A stretch of DNA of 64,000 nt from Odontesthes bonariensis (GCF_027942865.1 NC_134526.1:1317001-1381000); one strand, 5' to 3'; numbered from the stretch's first letter, positions 1 through 11,900 are shown. Notes: generated by a model not told the origin, from the letters alone. Made by a program: numbers and translations.

Positions 1-3000
1 ACTGAGGTGTTTTCATGGCTATGGTGCGCCGTCACCAAGGTGTTTTCATGGCTATGGTGCGCCGTCACCCAGGTGTGTTCATGGCTATGGTGCGCCGTCA
101 CCGAGGTGTTTTCATGGCTATGGTGCGCCGTCACCAGCATGTTTTCATGGCTATGGTGCGCCGTCACCCAGGTGTTTTCATGGCTGTGGTGCGCCGTCAC
201 CCAGGTGTGTTCATGGCTATGGTGCGCCGTCACCAGCATGTTTTCATGGCTATGGTGCGCCGTCACCAAGGTGTTTTCATGGCTATGGTGCGCCGTCACC
301 CAGGTGTGTTCATGGCTATGGTGCGCCGTCACCGAGGTGTTTTCATGGCTATGGTGCGCCGTCACCAGCATGTTTTCATGGCTATGGTGCGCCGTCACCC
401 AGGTGTTTTCATGGCTATGGTGCGCCGTAACCAGCATGTTTTCATGGCTATGGTGCGCCGTCACCAAGGTGTTTTCATGGCTGTGGTGCGCCGTCACCAG
501 CATGTTTTCATGGCTATGGTGCGCCCTCACCGAGGTGTTTTCATGGCTATGGTGCGCCCTCACCGAGATGTTTTCATGGCTATGGTGCGCCGTCACCGAG
601 ATGTTTTCATGGCTATGGTGCGCCGTCACCGAGATGTTTTCATGGCTATGGTGCGCCCTCACCGAGGTGTTTTCATGGCTATGGTGCGCCGTCACCGAGA
701 TGTTTTCATGGCTATGGTGCGCCGTCACCGAGGTGTTTTCATGGCTATGGTGCGCCCTCACCAAGGTGTTTTCATGGCTGTGGTGCGCCGTCACCGAGGT
801 GTTTTCATGGCTATGGTGCGCCGTCACCGAGGTGTTTTCATGGCTATGGTGCGCCGTCACCGAGGTGTTTTCATGGCTATGGTGCGCCCTCACCAAGGTG
901 TTTTCATGGCTGTGGTGCGCCGTCACCGAGGTGTTTTCATGGCTATGGTGCGCCCTCACCGAGGTGTTTTCATGGCTATGGTGCGCCGTCACCGAGGTGT
1001 TTTCATGGCTATGGTGCGCCGTCACCAAGGTGTTTTCATGGCTATGGTGCGCCGTCACCAAGATGTTTTCATGGCTATGGTGCGCCCTCACCCAGGTGTT
1101 TTCATGGCTATGGTGCGCCCTCACCCAGGTGTTTTCATGGCTATGGTGCGCCGTCACCGAGGTGTTTTCATGGCTATGGTGCGCCGTCACCAGCATGTTT
1201 TCATGGCTATGGTGCGCCCTCACCAATGTGTTTTCATGGCTGTGGTGCGCCCTCACCAATGTGTTTTCATGGCTGTGGTGCGCCCTCACCAATGTGTTTT
1301 CATGGCTATGGTGCGCCGTCACCAATGTGTTTTCATGGCTGTGGTGCGCCGTCACCAAGGTGTTTTCATGGCTATGGTGCGCCCTCACCCAGGTGTTTTC
1401 ATGGCTATGGTGCGCCGTCACCGAGGTGTTTTCATGGCTATGGTGCGCCCTCACCAAGGTGTTTTCATGGCTATGGTGCGCCCTCACCAAGGTGTTTTCA
1501 TGGCTATGGTGCGCCCTCACCAGCATGTGTTCATGGCTATGGTGCGCCCTCACCAAGGTGTTTTCATGGCTATGGTGCGCCGTCACCAATGTGTTTTCAT
1601 GGCTGTGGTGCGCCGTCACCAAGGTGTTTTCATGGCTATGGTGCGCCGTCACCGAGGTGTTTTCATGGCTGTGGTGCGCCGTCACCAGCATGTTTTCATG
1701 GCTATGGTGCGCCGTCACCAAGGTGTTTTCATGGCTGTGGTGCGCCGTCACCGAGGTGTTTTCATGGCTATGGTGCGCCGTCACCAGCATGTTTTCATGG
1801 CTATGGTGCGCCGTCACCAGCATGTTTTCATGGCTATGGTGCGCCGTCACCAGCATGTTTTCATGGCTATGGTGCGCCCTCACCAAGGTGTTTTCATGGC
1901 TGTGGTGCGCCGTCACCAGCATGTTTTCATGGCTATGGTGCGCCCTCACCAAGGTGTTTTCATGGCTGTGGTGCGCCCTCACCAATGTGTTTTCATGGCT
2001 ATGGTGCGCCGTCACCGAGGTGTTTTCATGGCTATGGTGCGCCGTCACCGAGGTGTTTTCATGGCTGTGGTGCGCCGTCACCGAGGTGTTTTCATGGCTG
2101 TGGTGCGCCGTCACCAGCATGTTTTCATGGCTATGGTGCGCCGTCACCAAGGTGTTTTCATGGCTGTGGTGCGCCGTCACCGAGGTGTTTTCATGGCTAT
2201 GGTGCGCCCTCACCAAGGTGTTTTCATGGCTATGGTGCGCCCTCACCAATGTGTTTTCATGGCTATGGTGCGCCGTCACCAAGGTGTTTTCATGGCTATG
2301 GTGCGCCGTCACCAGCATGTTTTCATGGCTATGGTGCGCCATCACCAAGGTGTTTTCATGGCTGTGGTGCGCCGTCACCAGCATGTTTTCATGGCTATGG
2401 TGCGCCCTCACCAATGTGTTTTCATGGCTATGGTGCGCCGTAACCAGCATGTTTTCATGGCTATGGTGCGCCGTCACCGAGGTGTTTTCATGGCTATGGT
2501 GCGCCCTCACCAAGGTGTTTTCATGGCTATGGTGCGCCCTCACCAATGTGTTTTCATGGCTATGGTGCGCCGTAACCAGCATGTGTTCATGGCTATGGTG
2601 CGCCCTCACCAGCATGTTTTCATGGCTATGGTGCGCCGTCACCAAGGTGTTTTCATGGCTATGGTGCGCCCTCACCAAGGTGTTTTCATGGCTATGGTGC
2701 GCCCTCACCAATGTGTTTTCATGGCTATGGTGCGCCCTCACCAATGTGTTTTCATGGCTATGGTGCGCCCTCACCGAGGTGTTTTCATGGCTGTGGTGCG
2801 CCGTAACCAGCATGTTTTCATGGCTATGGTGCGCCGTCACCAGCATGTTTTCATGGCTGTGGTGCGCCGTCACCAGCATGTTTTCATGGCTATGGTGCGC
2901 CGTCACCAGCATGTTTTCATGGCTATGGTGCGCCCTCACCAATGTGTTTTCATGGCTATGGTGCGCCGTAACCAGCATGTGTTCATGGCTATGGTGCGCC

Positions 3001-6000
3001 GTCACCAATGTGTTTTCATGGCTATGGTGCGCCCTCACCAATGTGTTTTCATGGCTATGGTGCGCCCTCACCAAGGTGTTTTCATGGCTATGGTGCGCCC
3101 TCACCAATGTGTTTTCATGGCTATGGTGCGCCGTCACCAAGGTGTTTTCATGGCTATGGTGCGCCGTCACCAGCATGTTTTCATGGCTATGGTGCGCCAT
3201 CACCAAGGTGTTTTCATGGCTGTGGTGCGCCGTCACCAGCATGTTTTCATGGCTATGGTGCGCCCTCACCAATGTGTTTTCATGGCTATGGTGCGCCGTA
3301 ACCAGCATGTTTTCATGGCTATGGTGCGCCGTCACCGAGGTGTTTTCATGGCTATGGTGCGCCCTCACCAAGGTGTTTTCATGGCTATGGTGCGCCCTCA
3401 CCAATGTGTTTTCATGGCTATGGTGCGCCGTAACCAGCATGTGTTCATGGCTATGGTGCGCCCTCACCAGCATGTTTTCATGGCTATGGTGCGCCGTCAC
3501 CAAGGTGTTTTCATGGCTATGGTGCGCCCTCACCAAGGTGTTTTCATGGCTATGGTGCGCCCTCACCAATGTGTTTTCATGGCTATGGTGCGCCCTCACC
3601 AATGTGTTTTCATGGCTATGGTGCGCCCTCACCGAGGTGTTTTCATGGCTGTGGTGCGCCGTAACCAGCATGTTTTCATGGCTATGGTGCGCCGTCACCA
3701 GCATGTTTTCATGGCTGTGGTGCGCCGTCACCAGCATGTTTTCATGGCTATGGTGCGCCGTCACCAGCATGTTTTCATGGCTATGGTGCGCCCTCACCAA
3801 TGTGTTTTCATGGCTATGGTGCGCCGTAACCAGCATGTGTTCATGGCTATGGTGCGCCGTCACCAATGTGTGTTCATGGCTATGGTGCGCCGTCACCAGC
3901 ATGTTTTCATGGCTATGGTGCGCCCTCACCAATGTGTTTTCATGGCTATGGTGCGCCGTAACCAGCATGTTTTCATGGCTATGGTGCGCCGTCACCAGCA
4001 TGTGTTCATGGCTATGGTGCGCCCTCACCAATGTGTTTTCATGGCTATGGTGCGCCGTAACCAGCATGTGTTCATGGCTATGGTGCGCCCTCACCAAGAT
4101 GTTTTCATGGCTATGGTGCGCCCTCACCAAGATGTTTTCATGGCTATGGTGCGCCGTCACTGAGGTGTTTTCATGGCTATGGTGCGCCCTCACCAGCATG
4201 TTTTCATGGCTATGGTGCGCCGTCACCAAGGTGTTTTCATGGCTATGGTGCGCCGTCACCAAGATGTTTTCATGGCTATGGTGCGCCCTCACCAATGTGT
4301 TTTCATGGCTATGGTGCGCCGTCACCAAGATGTTTTCATGGCTATGGTGCGCCCTCACCAAGGTGTTTTCATGGCTATGGTGCGCCGTCACCAGCATGTT
4401 TTCATGGCTATGGTGCGCCGTCACCAAGGTGTTTTCATGGCTATGGTGCGCCGTCACCAAGATGTTTTCATGGCTATGGTGCGCCCTCACCAATGTGTTT
4501 TCATGGCTATGGTGCGCCGTCACCAAGGTGTTTTCATGGCTATGGTGCGCCCTCACCAATGTGTTTTCATGGCTATGGTGCGCCCTCACCAATGTGTTTT
4601 CATGGCTATGGTGCGCCCTCACCGAGGTGTTTTCATGGCTGTGGTGCGCCGTAACCAGCATGTTTTCATGGCTATGGTGCGCCGTCACCAGCATGTTTTC
4701 ATGGCTGTGGTGCGCCGTCACCAGCATGTTTTCATGGCTATGGTGCGCCGTCACCAGCATGTTTTCATGGCTATGGTGCGCCCTCACCAATGTGTTTTCA
4801 TGGCTATGGTGCGCCGTAACCAGCATGTGTTCATGGCTATGGTGCGCCGTCACCAATGTGTTTTCATGGCTATGGTGCGCCCTCACCAATGTGTTTTCAT
4901 GGCTATGGTGCGCCCTCACCAAGGTGTTTTCATGGCTATGGTGCGCCCTCACCAATGTGTTTTCATGGCTATGGTGCGCCGTCACCAAGGTGTTTTCATG
5001 GCTATGGTGCGCCGTCACCAGCATGTTTTCATGGCTATGGTGCGCCATCACCAAGGTGTTTTCATGGCTGTGGTGCGCCGTCACCAGCATGTTTTCATGG
5101 CTATGGTGCGCCCTCACCAATGTGTTTTCATGGCTATGGTGCGCCGTAACCAGCATGTTTTCATGGCTATGGTGCGCCGTCACCGAGGTGTTTTCATGGC
5201 TATGGTGCGCCCTCACCAAGGTGTTTTCATGGCTATGGTGCGCCCTCACCAATGTGTTTTCATGGCTATGGTGCGCCGTAACCAGCATGTGTTCATGGCT
5301 ATGGTGCGCCCTCACCAGCATGTTTTCATGGCTATGGTGCGCCGTCACCAAGGTGTTTTCATGGCTATGGTGCGCCCTCACCAAGGTGTTTTCATGGCTA
5401 TGGTGCGCCCTCACCAATGTGTTTTCATGGCTATGGTGCGCCCTCACCAATGTGTTTTCATGGCTATGGTGCGCCCTCACCGAGGTGTTTTCATGGCTGT
5501 GGTGCGCCGTAACCAGCATGTTTTCATGGCTATGGTGCGCCGTCACCAGCATGTTTTCATGGCTGTGGTGCGCCGTCACCAGCATGTTTTCATGGCTATG
5601 GTGCGCCGTCACCAGCATGTTTTCATGGCTATGGTGCGCCCTCACCAATGTGTTTTCATGGCTATGGTGCGCCGTAACCAGCATGTGTTCATGGCTATGG
5701 TGCGCCGTCACCAATGTGTGTTCATGGCTATGGTGCGCCGTCACCAGCATGTTTTCATGGCTATGGTGCGCCCTCACCAATGTGTTTTCATGGCTATGGT
5801 GCGCCGTAACCAGCATGTTTTCATGGCTATGGTGCGCCGTCACCAGCATGTGTTCATGGCTATGGTGCGCCCTCACCAATGTGTTTTCATGGCTATGGTG
5901 CGCCGTAACCAGCATGTGTTCATGGCTATGGTGCGCCCTCACCAAGATGTTTTCATGGCTATGGTGCGCCCTCACCAAGATGTTTTCATGGCTATGGTGC

Positions 6001-8510
6001 GCCGTCACTGAGGTGTTTTCATGGCTATGGTGCGCCCTCACCAGCATGTTTTCATGGCTATGGTGCGCCGTCACCAAGGTGTTTTCATGGCTATGGTGCG
6101 CCGTCACCAAGATGTTTTCATGGCTATGGTGCGCCCTCACCAATGTGTTTTCATGGCTATGGTGCGCCGTCACCAAGATGTTTTCATGGCTATGGTGCGC
6201 CCTCACCAAGGTGTTTTCATGGCTATGGTGCGCCGTCACCAGCATGTTTTCATGGCTATGGTGCGCCGTCACCAAGGTGTTTTCATGGCTATGGTGCGCC
6301 GTCACCAAGATGTTTTCATGGCTATGGTGCGCCCTCACCAATGTGTTTTCATGGCTATGGTGCGCCGTCACCAAGGTGTTTTCATGGCTATGGTGCGCCC
6401 TCACCAATGTGTTTTCATGGCTATGGTGCGCCGTCACCAAGGTGTTTTCATGGCTATGGTGCGCCGTCACCAGCATGTTTTCATGGCTATGGTGCGCCGT
6501 CACCAAGGTGTTTTCATGGCTATGGTGCGCCCTCACCAATGTGTTTTCATGGCTATGGTGCGCCCTCACCAAGGTGTTTTCATGGCTATGGTGCGCCGTC
6601 ACCAGCATGTTTTCATGGCTATGGTGCGCCGTCACCAAGGTGTTTTCATGGCTGTGGTGCGCCGTCACCAAGATGTTTTCATGGCTATGGTGCGCCCTCA
6701 CCAATGTGTTTTCATGGCTATGGTGCGCCGTCACCAAGGTGTTTTCATGGCTATGGTGCGCCCTCACCAATGTGTTTTCATGGCTATGGTGCGCCGTCAC
6801 CAAGGTGTTTTCATGGCTATGGTGCGCCGTCACCAGCATGTTTTCATGGCTATGGTGCGCCGTCACCAAGGTGTTTTCATGGCTATGGTGCGCCCTCACC
6901 AGCATGTTTTCATGGCTATGGTGCGCCGTCACCAATGTGTTTTCATGGCTATGGTGCGCCGTCACCAAGGTGTTTTCATGGCTATGGTGCGCCGTCACCA
7001 GCATGTTTTCATGGCTATGGTGCGCCGTCACCAAGGTGTTTTCATGGCTATGGTGCGCCGTCACCAGCATGTTTTCATGGCTATGGTGCGCCGTCACCAA
7101 GGTGTTTTCATGGCTATGGTGCGCCGTCACCAAGATGTTTTCATGGCTATGGTGCGCCCTCACCAATGTGTTTTCATGGCTATGGTGCGCCGTCACCAAG
7201 GTGTTTTCATGGCTATGGTGCGCCCTCACCAATGTGTTTTCATGGCTATGGTGCGCCGTCACCAAGGTGTTTTCATGGCTATGGTGCGCCGTCACCAGCA
7301 TGTTTTCATGGCTATGGTGCGCCGTCACCAAGGTGTTTTCATGGCTATGGTGCGCCGTCACCAGCATGTTTTCATGGCTATGGTGCGCCGTCACCAATGT
7401 GTTTTCATGGCTATGGTGCGCCCTCACCAAGGTGTTTTCATGGCTATGGTGCGCCGTCACCAGCATGTTTTCATGGCTATGGTGCGCCGTCACCAATGTG
7501 TTTTCATGGCTATGGTGCGCCCTCACCAATGTGTTTTCATGGCTATGGTGCGCCGTAACCAGCATGTTTTCATGGCTATGGTGCGCCGTCACCGAGGTGT
7601 TTTCATGGCTATGGTGCGCCCTCACCAAGGTGTTTTCATGGCTATGGTGCGCCCTCACCAAGGTGTTTTCATGGCTATGGTGCGCCCTCACCAAGGTGTT
7701 TTCATGGCTATGGTGCGCCGTAACAGCATGTGTTCATGGCTATGGTGCGCCGTCACCAGCATGTTTTCATGGCTATGGTGCGCCCTCACCAATGTGTTTT
7801 CATGGCTATGGTGCGCCGTAACCAGCATGTGTTCATGGCTATGGTGCGCCCTCACCAATGTGTTTTCATGGCTATGGTGCGCCGTAACCAGCATGTGTTC
7901 ATGGCTATGCTGCGCCCTCACCAAGGTGTTTTCATGGCTATGGTGCGCCCTCACCAAGATGTTTTCATGGCTATGGTGCGCCGTCACCGAGGTGTTTTCA
8001 TGGCTATGGTGCGCCCTCACCAATGTGTTTTCATGGCTATGGTGCGCCGTAACCAGCATGTGTTCATGGCTATGGTGCGCCCTCACCAATGTGTTTTCAT
8101 GGCTATGGTGCGCCGTAACCAGCATGTGTTCATGGCTATGCTGCGCCCTCACCAAGATGTTTTCATGGCTATGGTGCGCCCTCACCAAGATGTTTTCATG
8201 GCTATGGTGCGCCCTCACCAAGATGTTTTCATGGCTATGGTGCGCCGTCACCGAGGTGTTTTCATGGCTATGGTGCGCCCTCACCAAGGTGTTTTCATGG
8301 CTATGGTGCGCCCTCACCAGCATGTTTTCATGGCTGTGGTGCGCCCTCACCAAGATGTTTTCATGGCTATGGTGCGCCCTCACCAAGGTGTTTTCATGGC
8401 TATGGTGCGCCCTCACCAAGGTGTTTTCATGGCTATGGTGCGCCCTCACCAGCATGTTTTCATGGCTGTGGTGCGCCCTCACCAAGATGTTTTCATGGCT
8501 ATGGTGCGCC
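1..8510. repeat. 33-bp minisatellite array, about 258 units
   Basis: The unit contains TTTTCATGGCTATGGTGCGC followed by a variable CGTCACC/CCTCACC segment and AAGGTG, AATGTG, GAGGTG or AGCATG. Counting from the first TTTTCAT at 10 to the last at 8490 gives 257 periods minus one base. The only net indel is a missing C near 7723 (GTAACAGC instead of GTAACCAGC). Variation is almost wholly substitution at a few fixed positions. Because 33 is a multiple of 3 and the unit has no stop, several frames stay open for thousands of bases (for example 7-7821); these are not considered genes. Higher-order copies at lags 858 and 1848 bp are visible. The array continues past the left edge. Confidence 0.97.
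2700..6396. repeat. Tandem 1848-bp higher-order duplication (56 units) in the 33-bp array
   Basis: Diagnostic variants recur 1848 bp (56 x 33) apart: GCCATCACC at 3199 and 5047, GTCACTGAGG near 4157 and 6005, and the CTGTGGTGCGCCGTAACC variant near 2791/4639 and 3649/5497. Order of variant units matches from about 2700-4548 to about 4548-6396. An inner 858-bp (26-unit) lag is also present (2341 to 3199; 2791 to 3649). This is recent block duplication by unequal exchange or replication slippage. Confidence 0.85.
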
Positions 8511-8556
8511 AGTTCCCCTAACTTCCCTCTGCTGCATATTTCCACACACAATACAG

Positions 8557-8714
8557 ATGCCGGCCCTCCCTGAAGGCCTCTTTACCTGAGGTAGGACACC
8601 TGCTGCCTGAGCTCATCCAGTGCTTTGCTGCTGCTGCCTCTGAGGGGACCTCTCTGTCTGGGCTCATGAGCTCCATGAGCGTGTCCTCCAAGTTGTCCAG
8701 CTTTGGACAGACAG
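8557..8714 (+). other. Candidate coding exon of an unidentified neighbouring gene
   Basis: Just after the array a pyrimidine-rich tract ends in CACACACAATACAG at 8556, a credible acceptor. A frame then stays open to ACAG|GTCAGG at 8714/8715. Reading from 8558 it includes EVGHLLPELIQCF and GLMSSMSVSSKLSSFGQT, which has the look of real protein. I do not recognise the family. The opposite strand also offers an exon (8700 down to 8586, donor CAG|GTAAAG) that reads LDNLEDTLMELM in one frame and KALDELRQQVSYLR in another, so the strand is not certain. If the + reading is right, the 33-bp array lies in the preceding intron. No partner exon was found to its right. Confidence 0.3.
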
Positions 8715-8779
8715 GTCAGGCCGTCAGAGCCGGAGGCGGAACAAAGGGAAGGTGGTGATGTTTGCTGATTTTAAGCCAG

Positions 8780-10650
8780 TGGACTGGTTTGAATGGTTTA
8801 AAATCAGTCCTTTGACTGGTTTAAAATCAGTCCACTGGCTGGTTTGAATGGTTTAAAATCAGTCCACTGGCTGGTTTGACTTGTTTAAAATCAGTCCATT
8901 GGTTGGTTTGACTGGTTTGAATGGTTTAAAATCAGTCCATTGGCTGGTTTGAATGGTTTAAAATCAGTCCATTGGCTGGTTTGACTGGTTTAAAATCAGT
9001 CCACTGGCTGGTTTGACTTGTTTAAAATCAGTCCATTGGTTGGTTTGACTTGTTTAAAATCAGTCCATTGGCTGGTTTGAATGGTTTAAAATCAGTCCAT
9101 TGGCTGGTTTGACTGGTTTAAAATCAGTCCATTGGCTGGTTTGACTTGTTTAAAATCAGTCCATTGGCTGGTTTGAATGGTTTAAAATCAGTCCATTGGC
9201 TGGTTTGAATGGTTTAAAATCAGTCCATTGGCTGGTTTGACTGGTTTAAAATCAGTCCTTTGGCTGGTTTGACTGGTTTAAAATCAGTCCATTGGCTGGT
9301 TTGAATGGTTTAAAATCAGTCCATTGGCTGGTTTGACTTGTTTAAAATCAGTCCATTGGCTGGTTTGAATGGTTTAAAATCAGTCCATTGGTTGGTTTGA
9401 CTTGTTTAAAATCAGTCCATTGGCTGGTTTGAATGGTTTAAAATCAGTCCATTGGCTGGTTTGACTGGTTTAAAATCAGTCCATTGGCTGGTTTGACTTG
9501 TTTAAAATCAGTCCATTGGCTGGTTTGACTGGTTTAAAATCAGTCCATTGGCTGGTTTGACTGGTTTAAAATCAGTCCATTGGCTGGTTTGACTTGTTTA
9601 AAATCAGTCCATTGGCTGGTTTGAATGGTTTAAAATCAGTCCATTGGTTGGTTTGACTTGTTTAAAATCAGTCCATTGGCTGGTTTGAATGGTTTAAAAT
9701 CAGTCCATTGGCTGGTTTGAATGGTTTAAAATCAGTCCATTGGCTGGTTTGAATGGTTTAAAATCAGTCCATTGGCTGGTTTGAATGGTTTAAAATCAGT
9801 CCATTGGCTGGTTTGACTGGTTTAAAATCAGTCCATTGGCTGGTTTGAATGGTTTAAAATCAGTCCATTGGCTGGTTTGACTGGTTTAAAATCAGTCCTT
9901 TGGCTGGTTTGAATGGTTTAAAATCAGTCCATTGGCTGGTTTGACTGGTTTAAAATCAGTCCATTGGCTGGTTTGACTTGTTTAAAATCAGTCCATTGGC
10001 TGGTTTGAATGGTTTAAAATCAGTCCATTGGTTGGTTTGACTTGTTTAAAATCAGTCCATTGGCTGGTTTGAATGGTTTAAAATCAGTCCATTGGCTGGT
10101 TTGACTGGTTTAAAATCAGTCCATTGGCTGGTTTGACTTGTTTAAAATCAGTCCATTGGCTGGTTTGACTGGTTTAAAATCAGTCCATTGGCTGGTTTGA
10201 CTGGTTTAAAATCAGTCCATTGGCTGGTTTGACTTGTTTAAAATCAGTCCATTGGCTGGTTTGAATGGTTTAAAATCAGTCCATTGGTTGGTTTGACTTG
10301 TTTAAAATCAGTCCATTGGCTGGTTTGAATGGTTTAAAATCAGTCCATTGGCTGGTTTGAATGGTTTAAAATCAGTCCATTGGCTGGTTTGAATGGTTTA
10401 AAATCAGTCCATTGGCTGGTTTGAATGGTTTAAAATCAGTCCATTGGCTGGTTTGACTGGTTTAAAATCAGTCCACTGGCTGGTTTGACTTGTTTAAAAT
10501 CAGTCCATTGGTTGGTTTGACTTGTTTAAAATCAGTCCTTTGGCTGGTTTGAATGGTTTAAAATCAGTCCACTGGCTGGTTTGACTGGTTTAAAATCAGT
10601 CCACTGGCTGGTTTGACTGGTTTAAAATCAGTCCACTGGCTGGTTTGAAT
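8780..10650. repeat. 32-bp minisatellite array, about 58 units
   Basis: The unit reads TTTAAAATCAGTCCATTGGC then TGGTTTGAATGG, with variants TTGACTTG, TTGACTGG and CCACTGG. A rare variant (ATCAGTCCTT) recurs at 9251, 9891 and 10531, exactly 640 bp (20 units) apart, showing a 20-unit higher-order repeat. A hAT element interrupts the array at 10651-11319, after which about two more units follow. Confidence 0.96.
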
Positions 10651-11319
10651 TAGAGTTCTCAACGGGCCTGAAAATTACAACCCGACCCGACCCGGCCCGT
10701 GGCTTTCAAAGCCCGAGCCCGACACATCAATATGAATTATCTACCCGGCCCGCGGCCCGACGCCGGGGGTCGAGTTTTCCCATGTTATCCTGTGGAGACT
10801 GACGGGCTGTGGGTCGTAACGGCACTTATGTGCAGTGGCGGTGGCTGAATGCCCACAGCTGGTTTTTTTGCTGTCATATTTTAACAGCACCTTGCATTTT
10901 GAGCATTGCACATAACCTGTGGAATTTCCATCAGAATCCAGCACCGCTCCAAACACTTTCCAGACTTCGGATTTTCCCACTCCTGTAGTGACGGTGAATT
11001 CATCTGCACCAAGTTTGCTCTTCACCAACTCCATCTTCTTCTCCGCTAAAGGCGTGCACGCAGCGGTGTGTCTGTCCCCGCTCCATGCCGACTTTCGTTA
11101 CGGTAGATAGAAGGATACTTTATTGAAATTCACCATGATTCACGGTAAACAGCAGCGATTATTAATACTTTTTTTTTTTTTTTTTTTCACTGGGCGGAAA
11201 AGATTAAGCCCGAGGACCGACCCGACCCGAGTCATCTGCTTATATTTTCGACCCGAACCGGGTCGAACCCGCGGGTACCGTCGGGTTTTTCGGGCCGACC
11301 CGACCCGTTGAGAACTCTA
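10651..11319. mobile_element. Non-autonomous hAT-type DNA transposon, 669 bp
   Basis: The ends are inverted: TAGAGTTCTCAACGGG at 10651 and its complement ending at 11319. The flanks are GTTTGAAT (10643-10650) and GTTTGAAA (11320-11327), an 8-bp target duplication with one mismatch, as expected for hAT. Inside, the minus strand encodes a BED-type zinc-finger fragment but no catalytic domain, so this is an internally deleted copy. The ends are rich in GACCCGACCCG repeats. It landed inside the 32-bp minisatellite, so it is younger than the array's founding. Confidence 0.85.
10741..11034 (-). pseudogene. hAT transposase N-terminal fragment with BED zinc finger
   Basis: A 97-codon open frame begins MELVKSKLGADEF at 11034. 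It shows the BED pattern: SEVWKVF (Trp25, Phe28), then CSKC (Cys44, Cys47), then GHSATATAHKC with His69. BED fingers are the DNA-binding heads of hAT transposases. Nothing of the RNase H-like catalytic domain or the dimerisation region follows, and the frame runs into the GC-rich end of the element. It is read as a remnant, not a working gene. Confidence 0.65.
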
Positions 11320-11396
11320 GTTTGAAATCAGTCCACTGACTGGGTTGACTGGTTTAAAATCAGTCCACTGGCTGGTTTGAATGGTTTAAAATCAGT
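11320..11396. repeat. Remainder of the 32-bp minisatellite after the hAT insertion
   Basis: About two units (GTTTGAAATCAGTCCACTG and the next, ending ATGGTTTAAAATCAGT) continue in the same orientation as 8780-10650. This confirms that the hAT split a pre-existing array. Confidence 0.9.
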
Positions 11397-11400
11397 ACAA

Positions 11401-11440
11401 ACAATAATCCAAACATATAAAAGGGTAAAAACAACAAAAA
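11401..11440. repeat. Left copy of a 40-bp direct repeat flanking nr1d1 exon 1
   Basis: The 40 bases beginning ACAATAATCCAAACATATAA are found again, without mismatch, at 12760-12799. The following ten bases are similar (CCGACCCGCC versus ACTGCCCGCC). The two copies bracket the promoter and exon 1. Confidence 0.85.
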
Positions 11441-11493
11441 CCGACCCGCCTACATTTCCCACAACCCCCTGCTGCTCGGAGCTGCGGCGGCTC

Positions 11494-11499
11494 CACGTG
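11494..11499. promoter_or_regulatory. Canonical E-box CACGTG in the nr1d1 promoter
   Basis: CACGTG lies about 350 bp upstream of the nr1d1 start codon and 48 bp before the RevDR2-like site. In mammals Nr1d1 is directly activated by CLOCK:BMAL1 through E-boxes. The role here is inferred from that and from position. Confidence 0.55.
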
Positions 11500-11540
11500 C
11501 GCTGAGATTTAACTGCCGCACGCAGAAGGGGGGAGTGTGT

Positions 11541-11560
11541 TAAAGTGTGTCACTGGGGCA
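11541..11560 (+). promoter_or_regulatory. RevDR2-like nuclear receptor site in the nr1d1 promoter
   Basis: TAAAGTGTGTCACTGGGGCA contains two half-site variants, GTGTCA (11547-11552) and GGGGCA (11555-11560), in direct orientation two bases apart, with A-rich 5' sequence. REV-ERB dimers bind such DR2 elements, and mammalian Nr1d1 is known to repress itself through a promoter RevDR2, which I recall as very similar in sequence. Transcription probably starts shortly downstream, giving a 5'UTR of about 250 nt. Confidence 0.6.
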
Positions 11561-11845
11561 CGAGGCTCTCCCCGCGGTCACATGGTCCCGTTTTCTGCCG
11601 CGTGCGGCCCCCGTACAGCGTCATCATCACCGTGCTGCGCGCGGTTTGAAAAAAAAAAAAGTACAGACAGTTCCAGAGCAGGCAGCGCGTGCAGCAACGA
11701 CAAGCTCCTCGTGCAGCAGACAGTAAAGGACCGGACTTCTTCTGTGGTGTTTCCTCCGGCTTTGCTCATACATTCTTGTAATGCGGCAGCGGGTGAGCGC
11801 AACATTTAACGAACGATCGCGTGCGTGACTTTACTGGAGTTCGGG

Positions 11846-11900
11846 ATGACGACCACTGCCATGGACACAACCAACAACAACAACAACAACAACAACTCAG
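11846..11900 (+). CDS. nr1d1 coding exon 1
   Basis: It encodes MTTTAMD-TT, eight Asn from an AAC run, then Ser, and ends TCAG|GTAAAA in phase 1. The start is chosen because human NR1D1 begins MTTLDSNNN. A second in-frame ATG lies five codons later. Confidence 0.88.

Noticed and set aside
7..7821. A 2604-codon open frame of 11-residue repeats
   Set aside because: It lies wholly within a 33-bp minisatellite; several frames are open at once, it runs off the edge, and there is no domain or splice context.
10741..11034. A host zinc-finger gene
   Set aside because: The BED finger lies inside an element with inverted ends and an 8-bp target duplication and lacks any further domain.
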